Assembly: GCA_020850995.1 (NCBI GenBank) | Contig: JADZDP010000002.1 | Span: 1-50,261, forward strand | Source: Deltaproteobacteria bacterium | GTDB lineage: Bacteria; Myxococcota; UBA727; VGSZ01 | DNA: 50,261 nt | Direction of reading: 5' to 3' | In this document: positions 1-17,774 of the stretch, in pieces | Position numbering within the stretch: position 1 is the first letter of the stretch | How the letters are laid out: each line of letters begins with the position of its first letter | Program-made: the position numbers and the translations under genes | Notes under the pieces: generated by a model | The model's input: only the letters and a program-made list of their open reading frames with translations | Told to the model about the DNA's origin: nothing | The model's database searches: none

Positions 1-493
1 CGGCGTAGAGCGCCAAGAGCGCGTCGAGGTCACGGTCGTTGAAGTGGCGCAGCCACGCGCGCGCGATGGTGGCGAAGGGGTGCCCGTCGCGCGCGATGTC
101 GACGAGCTGCTTGACGTTCTCGGGGCACTGCAGATCACGCGCCGTGGTGACGAAGCGATGCTCGTCCCATTCGCCGTTGCTGGTGGGGACGCCTGCGATC
201 TCGGCGACGAAGCAGAAGTTCAGGTGCAGGCCCTTGCTGCCCGCTTGATGCTCCTCGTAGCCAATGAGCCCGATGGGCGCGCCGTCGATGGGTGCCGCAA
301 ACGACGCGTCGACGAAGCGACCCTCGAGGCCCGTCTCTTCGCGTAGCTCGCGCTTGGCGGCGTCGAGCGGCGCCTCGCCGTCCTCGATCTCGCCGCCCAC
401 TGGCAGCCAGGTGCCGAGCCGCTTGTGGCGGATCAACAGCACCTGGCCATCGGCATCGCGCGCGAAGACCGCGACCGAGAAGGCGCGCCTCAC
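1..493 (-). CDS. Nudix hydrolase with C-terminal SnoaL/NTF2-like domain, cut by window edge
   Basis: The first 164 residues are visible; the rest lies beyond base 1. A complete Nudix box spans residues 34-56 (G34, E40, then R48-E-L and E52-E-x-G-L), so this should be a pyrophosphohydrolase acting on a nucleoside diphosphate-linked substrate. After the Nudix fold, residues about 147-164 (WLRHFNDRDLDALLALYA) match the first helix of SnoaL/NTF2-like domains, implying a two-domain protein. The start is the GTG at 493, 3 bases after the rpoC stop, so it is probably translated from the rpoBC message. Substrate cannot be told. The Nudix call is firm; the SnoaL call rests on one helix. Confidence 0.8.
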   Translation of the reverse strand, partial: MRRAFSVAVFARDADGQVLLIRHKRLGTWLPVGGEIEDGEAPLDAAKRELREETGLEGRFVDASFAAPIDGAPIGLIGYEEHQAGSKGLHLNFCFVAEIAGVPTSNGEWDEHRFVTTARDLQCPENVKQLVDIARDGHPFATIARAWLRHFNDRDLDALLALYA

Positions 494-496
494 ACC

Positions 497-4663
<4,167 letters not shown>

Positions 4664-4831
4664 GGGGTGCCCTCGCGAAAAGTGACGGAGAAGACGGGAA
4701 GAGAAAGAGGCGCGGTTGGTCGTCGGAACAGGAGGCCGCGAAGCGGAGTTGGGTGGGGGCCCCGCGTCCGCCAATCCCATCGGGACTGGCCGGCGCGGGG
4801 GAGGGTCTGCATCAGACCCTCCCCAATCAAC
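4664..4831 (-). other. rpoB-rpoC intergenic region with two strong hairpins
   Basis: The 168-base spacer contains a perfect 12-bp stem with a 3-base loop (arms 4798-4809 and 4813-4824), just after the rpoB stop. A second 8-bp stem, containing one G-U pair, has arms 4771-4778 and 4782-4789. Neither is followed by a T-tract on the coding strand, so they do not look like Rho-independent terminators. RNA processing, message protection, or a partial stop that tunes the rpoB:rpoC ratio are all possible. The hairpins are seen directly; the role is inference. Confidence 0.7.
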
Positions 4832-8971
<4,140 letters not shown>

Positions 8972-9069
8972 GTTCCGACGACCTCGGTGAAACTCGGCGA
9001 AACCACCCCAACCCGACGCGCGACGCCGGAGTTTTGGGTTGGCACGATTTTGGAAACCGACGTTGGGCG

Positions 9070-9097
9070 GCTTAAGAGATCACGGTGCGTGTGTCAA
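9070..9097 (-). promoter_or_regulatory. Candidate sigma-70 promoter for rpoBC
   Basis: On the minus strand there is a perfect TTGACA (9097-9092), a 16-base spacer and TTAAGC (9075-9070). This sits about 100 bases upstream of the rpoB start, inside the gap after the HIT gene. The -35 is ideal and the -10 is poor. It would explain how rpoBC is expressed without the usual ribosomal-protein operon upstream. Confidence 0.5.
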
Positions 9098-9177
9098 GTG
9101 CTCGCAGGCACCCGGTCCCACAAGCGAATTCGGGGCGCCGCCAGAACCGACCGGGGACGCGGTGGCGACCCGCACGA

Positions 9178-9729
9178 TCAGTCGTCCGCTGGGCGGCGCA
9201 GGCGCTCCGCCAGGCGCGCCCAGGTGTCGGCCAGGGCCTCGCTGATCACCTTGGTGTCGCCAAAGACCGGCATGAAGTTCACGTCGCCACGCCAGCGCGG
9301 CAGCACGTGATAGTGCGCGTGGGCCGCGATGCCCGCGCCGGCGGCCTCGCCCATGTTCATCCCCACGTTCATGCCGTGGGGTGCGTAGGCGTCGCGCACG
9401 GCGGCGATGGTCTCGTGCAACAGCTCGTGCAGGCCGGCGAAGGCCGCGGGCGCCAGCGCCTCGAGGCGATCGCCGTGGACGCGCGGCACCACCATGACGT
9501 GGCCATTGCCGTAGGGATACTTGTTGAGGATGACGAAGCCGTGCGCGCGCACGGTGACCACGAGCCGCCGTTGGTCCGAGCCCCTGCGCGTGCTGCCGTC
9601 GGCCACGGCCGCGCCGGGCGCGAGCGGGTAGTCGCAGAAGATGCACCCCGTGGGCGACGGGATCAGATCGCCGTCCTGCTCCTCGCCCTTCAAGAAGGCG
9701 AGGCGCCACGGTGCGTACATGCGGTCCAC
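9178..9729 (-). CDS. HIT-family nucleotide hydrolase/transferase
   Basis: A histidine-triad protein of 183 residues. The HIT motif HAHYHVLP has H137, H139 and H141, the last being the usual nucleophile region. A CxxC pair (C29, C32) near the N-terminus is the zinc-binding type seen in the Ap4A phosphorylase-like branch. Such proteins cleave or phosphorolyse dinucleoside polyphosphates and nucleoside phosphoramidates. It starts 4 bases after the ihfB-like stop, so the two form an operon, and it lies 206 bases before rpoB. The exact substrate is not readable. Confidence 0.92.
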   Translation of the reverse strand: MDRMYAPWRLAFLKGEEQDGDLIPSPTGCIFCDYPLAPGAAVADGSTRRGSDQRRLVVTVRAHGFVILNKYPYGNGHVMVVPRVHGDRLEALAPAAFAGLHELLHETIAAVRDAYAPHGMNVGMNMGEAAGAGIAAHAHYHVLPRWRGDVNFMPVFGDTKVISEALADTWARLAERLRRPADD

Positions 9730-9733
9730 GACC

Positions 9734-10036
9734 TCAGCCCTGCTTCGCTTGCAGCGGCTCGTTGACGCGATCCTTCAGCTCTTTGCCGCAGGTGAAGAAG
9801 GGCACCCACTTCTTCGGCACCTGCACCTTCTCGCCGGTGCGCGGGTTGCGGCCCTCGCGCGCGCGGCGGGGCTTGGCGATGAAGCTGCCGAAGCCGCGGA
9901 TCTCGATGCGATCATGACGGGCCAGCGCGTCGCGCATGCGCTCGAAGATGGTGTCGACGACGATCTCGACGTCGCGCTTGGACATGTTGTCCCCCATCTG
10001 CGTCGCCACGGCCTCGATGAGCTCGCTCTTGGTCAC
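9734..10036 (-). CDS. ihfB: Integration host factor beta-type (HU/IHF family) DNA-bending protein
   Basis: A nucleoid protein of 100 residues. The start MTKSELIEAVA and the arm motif GRNPRTGEKVQVP are typical of IHF beta; the central IEIRGFGSF is the family signature. It bends DNA as a dimer in recombination, transcription and chromosome packing. The start is the GTG at 10036 with GAGGTGG upstream. The C-terminal VPFFTCGKELKDRVN also matches IHF beta more than HU. A separate alpha subunit is not in the window, so a homodimeric role is possible. Confidence 0.9.
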   Translation of the reverse strand: MTKSELIEAVATQMGDNMSKRDVEIVVDTIFERMRDALARHDRIEIRGFGSFIAKPRRAREGRNPRTGEKVQVPKKWVPFFTCGKELKDRVNEPLQAKQG

Positions 10037-10057
10037 GCACCACCTCGATCGGGCACC

Positions 10058-10087
10058 TGTGTACCGTGAGCACGCCGTTCAAGGCAA
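10058..10087 (-). promoter_or_regulatory. Weak candidate promoter for ihfB-HIT
   Basis: The minus strand carries TTGCCT (10087-10082), an 18-base spacer and TACACA (10063-10058), about 22 bases before the GTG start of the IHF gene. The match is partial, and the region is short (66 bases between genes). Confidence 0.3.
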
Positions 10088-10102
10088 GCCGCTGATTTCA
10101 CG

Positions 10103-11775
10103 TCAGAATACCCGCTTGACCACGGCGCCCACGTAGTAGTGGCGCAGGATGGCGCGGTAGTCGTGTCCGCCCTCGGCCATGCCGATGGCACCTTGCTGAC
10201 ACATGCCGGAGCCGTGGCCGAAGCCCGCGCCGCGCAGCGTGACCGCCACCAGCGCGCCGCCGGCGTCGCGCTCTTCGTCGACGACAAAGAGGCCCGAGCG
10301 CAGGTTGTTGAGGCGCTTGCGCACCGGCAGCTCGCGCAGCACACGCGCCTTGCCCCGCTCGCCTTCGACCACGAGCGCGCGCAGGCGCCCGCCGGGCCCG
10401 CGCTCCTCCACCGCCACGCGGGTCACGGCGCCGACGCCCAGGTCCGCGAACGCGACGTCGAGCTCGGCGCGCGTGAAGCGCCGCGTCCAGCGATAGACGT
10501 CGCCCTTCTGGTTGAACGACGAGCGACCGCACCAGGTGGCCTGGCGTGGCGCCGCCAATAGCGCCTCCACGGCGGCGTCGGATCGCACGTCGAGCGGGAT
10601 GACGGGCGCCGCGCGCTCGTGGCGACCGCGCACCGAGAGCGCCGAGCGCTCCACGTCGGGCGCGAGCCACGCTCGCCCCACCGGATCGGCGAAGGGCACG
10701 TCGGCGCGCCCGGCCAAGGCGGACTGCGCGGGGCGATCCCAGACCACGTCGGCGGCCTCGGTGTGGCCGCCACAGCACGCGGAGTACACGCTCTCCACCA
10801 GGCGATCGCCCACGAAGCAGAGCTCGCCCTTGGTCTCGTCGGCGGCCTGGCGCGTGCGCGGGTGCTCGGCGGAGACGCCGCGGTACACCTGGCAGTGCTG
10901 CTCGCTGCACACCTGGAAGGGGTCGGCGAAGTGGCGTCGTCCGATCTTGGCGAACAGCTCCCCGCGCGCGGTCACGGCTTGCGCCTTGAGCGCCTCGATG
11001 GGCGCGCTGGCGAACATCTCCGAGGGCAGCACCCCTGCCACCAGCGCGTCCTCGTCGACCAGGTTGACCACCGCCAGCTTGCCCTGACGGTCGGGTGCGA
11101 TCAGCACCGCGCCGCGCACCAGGCGATCGGCGAAGCCGTGCTCGGCGTAGCCCGCGCTGTGCTCGACGTCCTTGACCAAGATCGGCGCGCCATCGTTGCC
11201 AACGATGCGCGCCGCAGCGCCCGTGCCCCCGGCGGCGCGCAGCTGTACGCGCAGCTGTACGCGCGGCAGCGCCTCGAGCCACTCGAGCAGGGTCTCGCGC
11301 ACGCCGTGCTGCGCGAGCAGGGCCGCCATCGCGGGGTCGAGGTGCGCGCCGGTCTTTGGGATCGCGAGGTACGCGGCGCGGTTGTCGACCACCGTGCCCT
11401 TGACGCCGTACACCCCGCCCACGTCGAACACCTGGGCCGGCACGCCGCGCGCTCGCCACGTGTCCGCCGCCGCGTGCCGCCTCGCGCGGGCCTCGCCCTC
11501 GAGGGTCTCGAGCACCCACAGCTCGCGCACGCGCGCCGGCGCGCCGCCCACGCGCTCGATGACTACAGGAGCTCTCGGCGGCACCTCAATGGGCGCACCG
11601 CCCTCGAGCGAGATCACCAGCCCATGCTCGCCCACCACCACCACGTGATCGCGCCCCTGCATCATGCCGATGGGCACCGCCGGTCCGCCGGCCTCGTCGA
11701 AGAGCAGGCGGTGCGAGTACAGGTCGTCCACCAGGCCGGCGGGCGCAACGAGCCCGAGCGCGAGCAGCGCCGCGA

Positions 11776-11779
<4 letters not shown>
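10103..11779 (-). CDS. Exported SpoIID/LytB-domain protein (putative peptidoglycan-acting)
   Basis: A protein of 558 residues. The first 16 residues (MIAALLALGLVAPAGL) form a short hydrophobic export signal. The middle and C-terminal parts match SpoIID/LytB: an LPSEMFASAPIEALKAQAV block near the centre, then CCGGHTE, and finally RGAGFGHGSGMCQQGAIGMA close to the end. In Bacillus SpoIID is a lytic transglycosylase that cuts denuded glycan strands; in Gram-negatives this domain is linked to peptidoglycan remodelling. The start at 11779 overlaps the threonine synthase stop (ATGA). The first about 200 residues have no recognised domain. Confidence 0.85.
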
Positions 11780-13047
<1,268 letters not shown>

Positions 13048-13054
13048 GGCGCGC

Positions 13055-14632
13055 TCACCCACCTGCAAAGCGAAAACGGCCGTCGAGCGGCCAGAAGTGA
13101 TCGACGGCGCCGACGAGGGCCTCGTCGGTGGAGGCACGAAACGCCGCCACCTCCACGCGCTTGTGCTGTCGGCGCAGGCGCTTCACCAGCGGCAGGAAGT
13201 CGCCGTCGCCCGAGCACAGCACGATCACGTCGAGGTCGTCGAGGGCATCCAGGATCTCCACGGCGATGCCCATGTCCCAGTCGGCCTTGCGCGTACCGTC
13301 GGCGTGCAGCTTTGGGCGCTTCTCGCGCAGCTCCCAGCCGCCGTCCCTGAGCGAACGCGCGAAGCCCGTCCAGGCACCCTCGTCGCCCTCGTGCACAACG
13401 AAGGCGAGCGCACACGAGCGCGGCCGACCGTCGACCACGTGCTCGAGCAGCGCCCGGTAGTCGAGCTTGCTGCCGAAGTCGCGCCGCGCCGACGCCGACA
13501 GGTTGGCGGCGTCACAGAACACGCCCACTCGGCCATCGACGCGCGCCGGCGCAGCCACCTCTCCCGCCAGCTGGCGGCGCGCCGCGTGCAAATCGTCGCG
13601 CAGGGCGGCCGCGCGCTCCTGCGCCGCCTGCTCCCTGGCCGCAAGCTCCGCCAGCGTGCCCTCGAGCTCGGCGCGCGCCTTGTCCCAGGCGCGTCGATCG
13701 GCGTCGTGGGCGCGGAGCGCATCCTTCAGCCCCTCCTGTGCCGACGCCAGATCCTCGGCGCGCGCCGCGCGTGCCTCGATCTTCTGCTCCAGCGCCCGCG
13801 CGCGGTCTCGCAGCCGAGCGGCCTCGGCCTCGGCGCTCGAGGCGCGCACCGTGTCGAGCTCGCGCAGGCGTGCCTGCGCGGCCGCGAGCTCTGCGCGCGC
13901 GCTTGCCAGCTCGCCCTCGGCGCGACGGCGCAGCTCCTCTTCCTCGCGCAGGGCGCGCTCACGGGCGCCGAGACGTGCCATCAGCTCGGAGCGCTCCCGC
14001 TCGACGCCGGCCTGGTGGCTGGTGGCACGCACCAGCTCCTGCTGCTGCTCGCGCAGCGTGCGCTCGTAGGCCTCGAGCCGCGCCTTGACGTCCGCGAGCA
14101 CCGCGGAGCCGGTGCCCGCGACGGCCGACCCGTCGTCGAGCGCGGCCTTCTCCGCGGCGACGCGCTCGGCCTGCGCGAAGGCGTCCACCAGGATGCGCTC
14201 GGCCGCGCGCAGGTGCGCGGCCCGTCCGTCGCGCAGCAGCGCCCACACCACGCGCGCGCGCTCGCGGCGGAAGTCGACGGCGCGATAGGAGTCGATACGA
14301 TCGTCGACGGCTGCCTCGTCGATGGAGGCGACGATGTGGCGCTCCTTGTGGCAGCTCTTGTCGAGCTCGCGCGCCACCGCGTAGGCAGCGTCGGGGTGAC
14401 GCCGGAAGGCCTCGGCCACCGTGCCCACCAGGTCAGCGCGTGCGATCTGCCCGGGGCGGCCAACGGAGCCGCGCGCGATCTTGCCGAGCAGCTCCTCGAG
14501 CACCTTCCGGTCGAGCGCGCCGTCGAGCACCATGCCCGCACGCGGCGCATCCAGGACGGCGCACCACTGTGCCCACAGCTCCTTGAAGGGCCCCGAGCCG
14601 ACCTTCGGCAAGGGCACCGGCGTGCTGCTCAT
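13055..14632 (-). CDS. NYN/LabA-like PIN-fold ribonuclease with long coiled coil
   Basis: A protein of 525 residues in three parts. Residues 1-180 are helical and unrecognised, with a conserved-looking EAFRRHPDAAYAVARELDKS stretch. Residues about 180-357 are a charged coiled coil. Residues 365-525 form an NYN domain with the acidic catalytic set D374 (VFCDAANL), D453 (DWDMGIA), D476 and D478 (CSGDGDFL). Such domains are metal-dependent RNases. The start at 14632 overlaps the upstream lipoprotein stop (ATGA), and thrC follows after 7 bases. The coiled coil suggests oligomerisation. RNA target unknown. Confidence 0.88.
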   Translation of the reverse strand: MSSTPVPLPKVGSGPFKELWAQWCAVLDAPRAGMVLDGALDRKVLEELLGKIARGSVGRPGQIARADLVGTVAEAFRRHPDAAYAVARELDKSCHKERHIVASIDEAAVDDRIDSYRAVDFRRERARVVWALLRDGRAAHLRAAERILVDAFAQAERVAAEKAALDDGSAVAGTGSAVLADVKARLEAYERTLREQQQELVRATSHQAGVERERSELMARLGARERALREEEELRRRAEGELASARAELAAAQARLRELDTVRASSAEAEAARLRDRARALEQKIEARAARAEDLASAQEGLKDALRAHDADRRAWDKARAELEGTLAELAAREQAAQERAAALRDDLHAARRQLAGEVAAPARVDGRVGVFCDAANLSASARRDFGSKLDYRALLEHVVDGRPRSCALAFVVHEGDEGAWTGFARSLRDGGWELREKRPKLHADGTRKADWDMGIAVEILDALDDLDVIVLCSGDGDFLPLVKRLRRQHKRVEVAAFRASTDEALVGAVDHFWPLDGRFRFAGG

Positions 14633-14919
14633 TGCCTGGCGTCCCGGAAGTCGCACCGCTCGAGCTCGACCTCCGGGTCGACGGCGCGACACACGCCGGC
14701 GACGGGGACGCAGCGCTCGCCCTCGTCACATTGCAGGTCGGGTTGTGCAGCGTCATCGCGGCAACGGGGCGCGCAGCGGCCCTCGAAGCAGCGCATCCCC
14801 TCGGCGCACTCGAGGTCGTCGGTGCAGCAAGGCGAGCCGCTCGAGAGACACGCGCTCAGGCAGAGCGTCGCGGCTGTCGCCCATGCTGCTGTCGAGAGTG
14901 CCGCTGCGGCCGCGCGCAT
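14629..14919 (-). CDS. Small cysteine-rich lipoprotein
   Basis: A protein of 96 residues with a lipoprotein signal: an N-terminal arginine, an Ala/Leu-rich core and the lipobox LSAC at about residue 24. The mature part has ten or so cysteines spaced as in EGF-like or 'dickkopf-like' myxobacterial surface repeats (CCTDDLECAEGMRCFEGRC and later CDEGERCVPVAGVC). It is probably anchored in the outer membrane with disulphides. It starts 3 bases after the MXAN_5187-like gene and overlaps the NYN gene start. Confidence 0.82.
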   Translation of the reverse strand: MRAAAAALSTAAWATAATLCLSACLSSGSPCCTDDLECAEGMRCFEGRCAPRCRDDAAQPDLQCDEGERCVPVAGVCRAVDPEVELERCDFRDARQ

Positions 14920-14922
14920 GAA

Positions 14923-16722
14923 CTACTCCCGAACGGGGAGCGCGCGCAGCGCGGCCTTGCCTTCCTTCACGTACACCTGGAAGCGCACGGCCTTGGCCTT
15001 GTGCTTCTCGACGATCTGCTGGCGGTTCTTCAGGAGCTTCGCCAGGAAACGGTCGTAGGTGAGGTCGCTCGTGTCCTCGCGGCACTGCACGCGCGTCTCC
15101 AGGAACTTGTCGTAGACCTCGCGGTAGTGGATCTCGTCGGCGTTGGAGACGCCGTCGGCGCGGGGACCGGCCTGCGACAAGAGCTCTTGCGGCACCGCGG
15201 CGACCACCGTGCGGGCGTCGTCGGACTGCCCCACCGCGGCGCGCGGCGGTGGGATGGTGGTGGCGCTCTGCTGCAAGAGCTCCTGCGGCACCTGGAACAT
15301 CACGGTGGCCTCGGGGCTCAGCACGGCCCCCTGACCGGGCGCTGGCTGCGGCGCCGCCGGAGCGGGCGGCGTGCTCGGCTGCGGTCCCGATGGCGACGTG
15401 GGCGGTGCCACGCGGAAGGCCGCCAAGGGATCTGGCCCAGCGTCGTCGAAGAGCCCGGACAGGCCCGAGCTGCGCGCTGGCGCGGGCGGCATGCTGCCGC
15501 TGTTTGACTGCGGCGTGTCGGCGCGCGGCACCAGCGGCATGGCCACGGCTGGCGTGGGCGGCCGGTCGAAGGAGAGCTCGGCGCCCAGCGCTGGCGTCGG
15601 CACCGGCTGGTTCGCGACGCCGACAGCGGGTCCCATGCCGGCGCTGCCAAGGGATCCGAGCGCCGGTCCGCCGCGGCCCGCCGATGGAGCGTTCTGGAGC
15701 AGCATGTTGATCTGTTTGCCGAGGCGCAGGAAGGGGCCGCTCAACTTGGCCTCGGGGAGAATGCCGACGCTCTGACCAGCCGAGGCTTGGCCGAGGTGCT
15801 CGACGATAATCTCGATGGGCCGGCTCACGCTCCGCACCGTGCTCAAGATGAGCACCGACTGCAGCAGCACCAGCACCAAGACGCCGGCAAGCACGATCGC
15901 CTGCGCCCAGGCCAGCGCCAGGAAGGCCTGGTTGCGGTCGACGATGGCAAAGGCCTTCAAGGTGCTCTGGTCGCCCAGGAAGATCGGCACCTGGCTCACC
16001 AGGTAGCGGCCGCGCTCGGGCACCAGGAGCGGCAAGAAGCTCGGCAGGGGCGCCACGTCGGCGATACCCATGCCACCCGGCTCGCGGACCATGAGCTGCG
16101 CGCTGGTGAGCTCCTTGAGCGCGCTACCGAAGCGCGCGTCGCCCGCCACCAGCACCACTGGCTGGCCCACCGCCTGCGACGCCCGATTGGCGAAGGCGTC
16201 ATCGTAGGCCCAGCCGAGCAACACCACGCCCGCCAGCGTGCCGCCGTCGTACGAGGGCGCCACCGCGACGTGGAACAGCTTGTCGCCGAAGCGCTCGGCG
16301 CCGTCGCGGGCAAGACCAGTGCGCGCCTCGGCGAATTCTGGCAGGCCGGTCACCGAGGCGGGCAGCGCCTCGGCAGCGCCCACGCGCGCGAGCACGGTGC
16401 CGTCTGGCTTGATCAGCGCCGCAAAGGTGGGGGCGCCCTGTTGCGCGGCGCGCCCAAGGAGGACGGTCTCCACGTTCGGGCCCGGTGGTTCGGCCTTGGC
16501 AAGCTGCGCGATGACCTGGGCGTCCGACGCCGCGCGTGCGGCCGCGTCGACGGCATCGGCGCCGTGCTTGGCGATCACGCCGTTGAGCGCGTAGATGCTT
16601 TGGTTCGACGCGACCTCGTAGGGCGCCATCACCTGTCCGTGCAGCTCGCTGGTACCCGCCACCAGCACGAGCGCGCCGGAGGCGATGATCAACACGACGG
16701 TGAACCACAACCTCGCTTGCAT
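14923..16722 (-). CDS. Membrane sensor-like protein, MXAN_5187 type
   Basis: A protein of 599 residues. There is an N-terminal membrane anchor (residues about 5-25), then an extracytoplasmic domain resembling a double-CACHE sensor up to about residue 270, and a second membrane helix (about 275-298) followed by a HAMP-like stretch (SRPIEIIVEHLGQ). A long Pro/Ala-rich linker leads to a helical C-terminal domain, roughly the last 75 residues (EIHYREVYDKFLETRVQC and onward). I recognise that domain as the MXAN_5187 C-terminal family of myxobacteria. No kinase or methyl-accepting domain is present, so the output is unknown. AGAAGGGA precedes the ATG. Confidence 0.8.
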   Translation of the reverse strand: MQARLWFTVVLIIASGALVLVAGTSELHGQVMAPYEVASNQSIYALNGVIAKHGADAVDAAARAASDAQVIAQLAKAEPPGPNVETVLLGRAAQQGAPTFAALIKPDGTVLARVGAAEALPASVTGLPEFAEARTGLARDGAERFGDKLFHVAVAPSYDGGTLAGVVLLGWAYDDAFANRASQAVGQPVVLVAGDARFGSALKELTSAQLMVREPGGMGIADVAPLPSFLPLLVPERGRYLVSQVPIFLGDQSTLKAFAIVDRNQAFLALAWAQAIVLAGVLVLVLLQSVLILSTVRSVSRPIEIIVEHLGQASAGQSVGILPEAKLSGPFLRLGKQINMLLQNAPSAGRGGPALGSLGSAGMGPAVGVANQPVPTPALGAELSFDRPPTPAVAMPLVPRADTPQSNSGSMPPAPARSSGLSGLFDDAGPDPLAAFRVAPPTSPSGPQPSTPPAPAAPQPAPGQGAVLSPEATVMFQVPQELLQQSATTIPPPRAAVGQSDDARTVVAAVPQELLSQAGPRADGVSNADEIHYREVYDKFLETRVQCREDTSDLTYDRFLAKLLKNRQQIVEKHKAKAVRFQVYVKEGKAALRALPVRE

Positions 16723-16833
16723 TGACGTCCCTTCTTACGCTCCCGGCGTGCCCTGCCCGGCACGTCCGTCACGACCTTAGCCCGATCAGCGCCCGACCAA
16801 CCAGTGGCGCGGCCCGGCGGGCGGCTGCGTCCG

Positions 16834-17673
16834 TCAGGGCTGGTCCGGCGGCGGCGGCGGCGGCGGCGGCGGCAGCGACGGTGCAATTGGTACGGCGGCG
16901 GTGTCCTTGATGCTGACGTCGGCGGCGCCCTTGACGGACACCGTGGCGTCGATGAACACGACGCCGCGCTCGGGGACGACCAGCGGTTGCTGCCGGATGG
17001 GCTCGGCGCCAAGGTAGAAGCTCAGCGTGTACTCGCCGCCCGGGATGTCCTGCAACGCGATCTCGCCGTCCTTCACCGGCAGCACGCGGCCGCTCGGCAG
17101 GACGCGCGCCAGCGCCTTGGCGAATGGCCATTCCGCGATCGTGAGGACCACGGGCGCGATGCTCCCGTCGGCGGCCGGCGGCCCTGCCTTGAGGGCCACG
17201 TCGCCGGTGGCGCCGGGGGCGATGGTGACGGGGCCGCTGTCGCCGCCGGTGATGGTGATGGGCACACCATCGGTGTTCTCGACGCGCGCGACGACGGCGC
17301 GGGGCACCACGATGCTGCCCGGCACGAAACGCATCCCCGCCACCTTCAGCGTCGGGGTCTCGGGGCTCTCCTGGCGCAGGCCGCCGCCCTCGAGCATGAC
17401 CGTGAGCGGCGGCGTCTTCTCGACGAGGGGCTTGAGCGGGCGCCCGAGCGGGCGACGCACGATGGCGCCGCTGGCGAGGGCCTCCGCGCGTGCGCCGGTG
17501 ATGGGCCACGCATCGGTGCGCCACAGCTCGGGAGCCACGACGACCCGGCCGCGGACGCCCCGCTGCTTCTCGATGGGTGCTTCTTGGGCATGGACGCCGG
17601 TAGCCGCGATGGCGGCAGCGGCGACCACCAGGGGCAAGCAGAGCGAATGCCGGACCGAGTGCTGGCGGCGCAT
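16834..17673 (-). CDS. Exported protein with cupredoxin-like and carboxypeptidase-regulatory-like segments
   Basis: A protein of 279 residues. A Sec signal peptide covers residues 1 to about 28 (cleavage after GVHA). The mature part has a segment that reads like a cupredoxin-like plate (VAGMRFVPGSIVVPRAVVAR...) without obvious copper ligands, then a beta-rich segment DIPGGEYTLSFYLG typical of carboxypeptidase-regulatory/transthyretin folds. It ends in an uninterrupted run of prolines. The ATG at 17673 is chosen because it gives the signal peptide. It seems to be a single transcription unit. Function unknown. Confidence 0.75.
   Translation of the reverse strand: MRRQHSVRHSLCLPLVVAAAAIAATGVHAQEAPIEKQRGVRGRVVVAPELWRTDAWPITGARAEALASGAIVRRPLGRPLKPLVEKTPPLTVMLEGGGLRQESPETPTLKVAGMRFVPGSIVVPRAVVARVENTDGVPITITGGDSGPVTIAPGATGDVALKAGPPAADGSIAPVVLTIAEWPFAKALARVLPSGRVLPVKDGEIALQDIPGGEYTLSFYLGAEPIRQQPLVVPERGVVFIDATVSVKGAADVSIKDTAAVPIAPSLPPPPPPPPPDQP
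16849..16874 (-). repeat. GGC trinucleotide run encoding polyproline
   Basis: About eight consecutive CGG/GGC triplets on the plus strand encode the C-terminal polyproline tail of the exported protein. Copy number changes would alter the tail without shifting the frame. Confidence 0.7.
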
Positions 17674-17774
17674 GGATCCCTCGCGAGCGGTGGACGGGGC
17701 TACCATACAGCGTACCGGTGCCTCCCGTTCAAGCGGTTGGCGCCGGGCGCGGTACCTTTTGCCCCGCGGGCGCC

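Noticed and set aside
4664..4780. Upstream extension of rpoC by 39 codons
   Set aside because: It reads through the intergenic hairpins and has no similarity to RpoC; the ATG at 4663 has a ribosome site and matches the family start.
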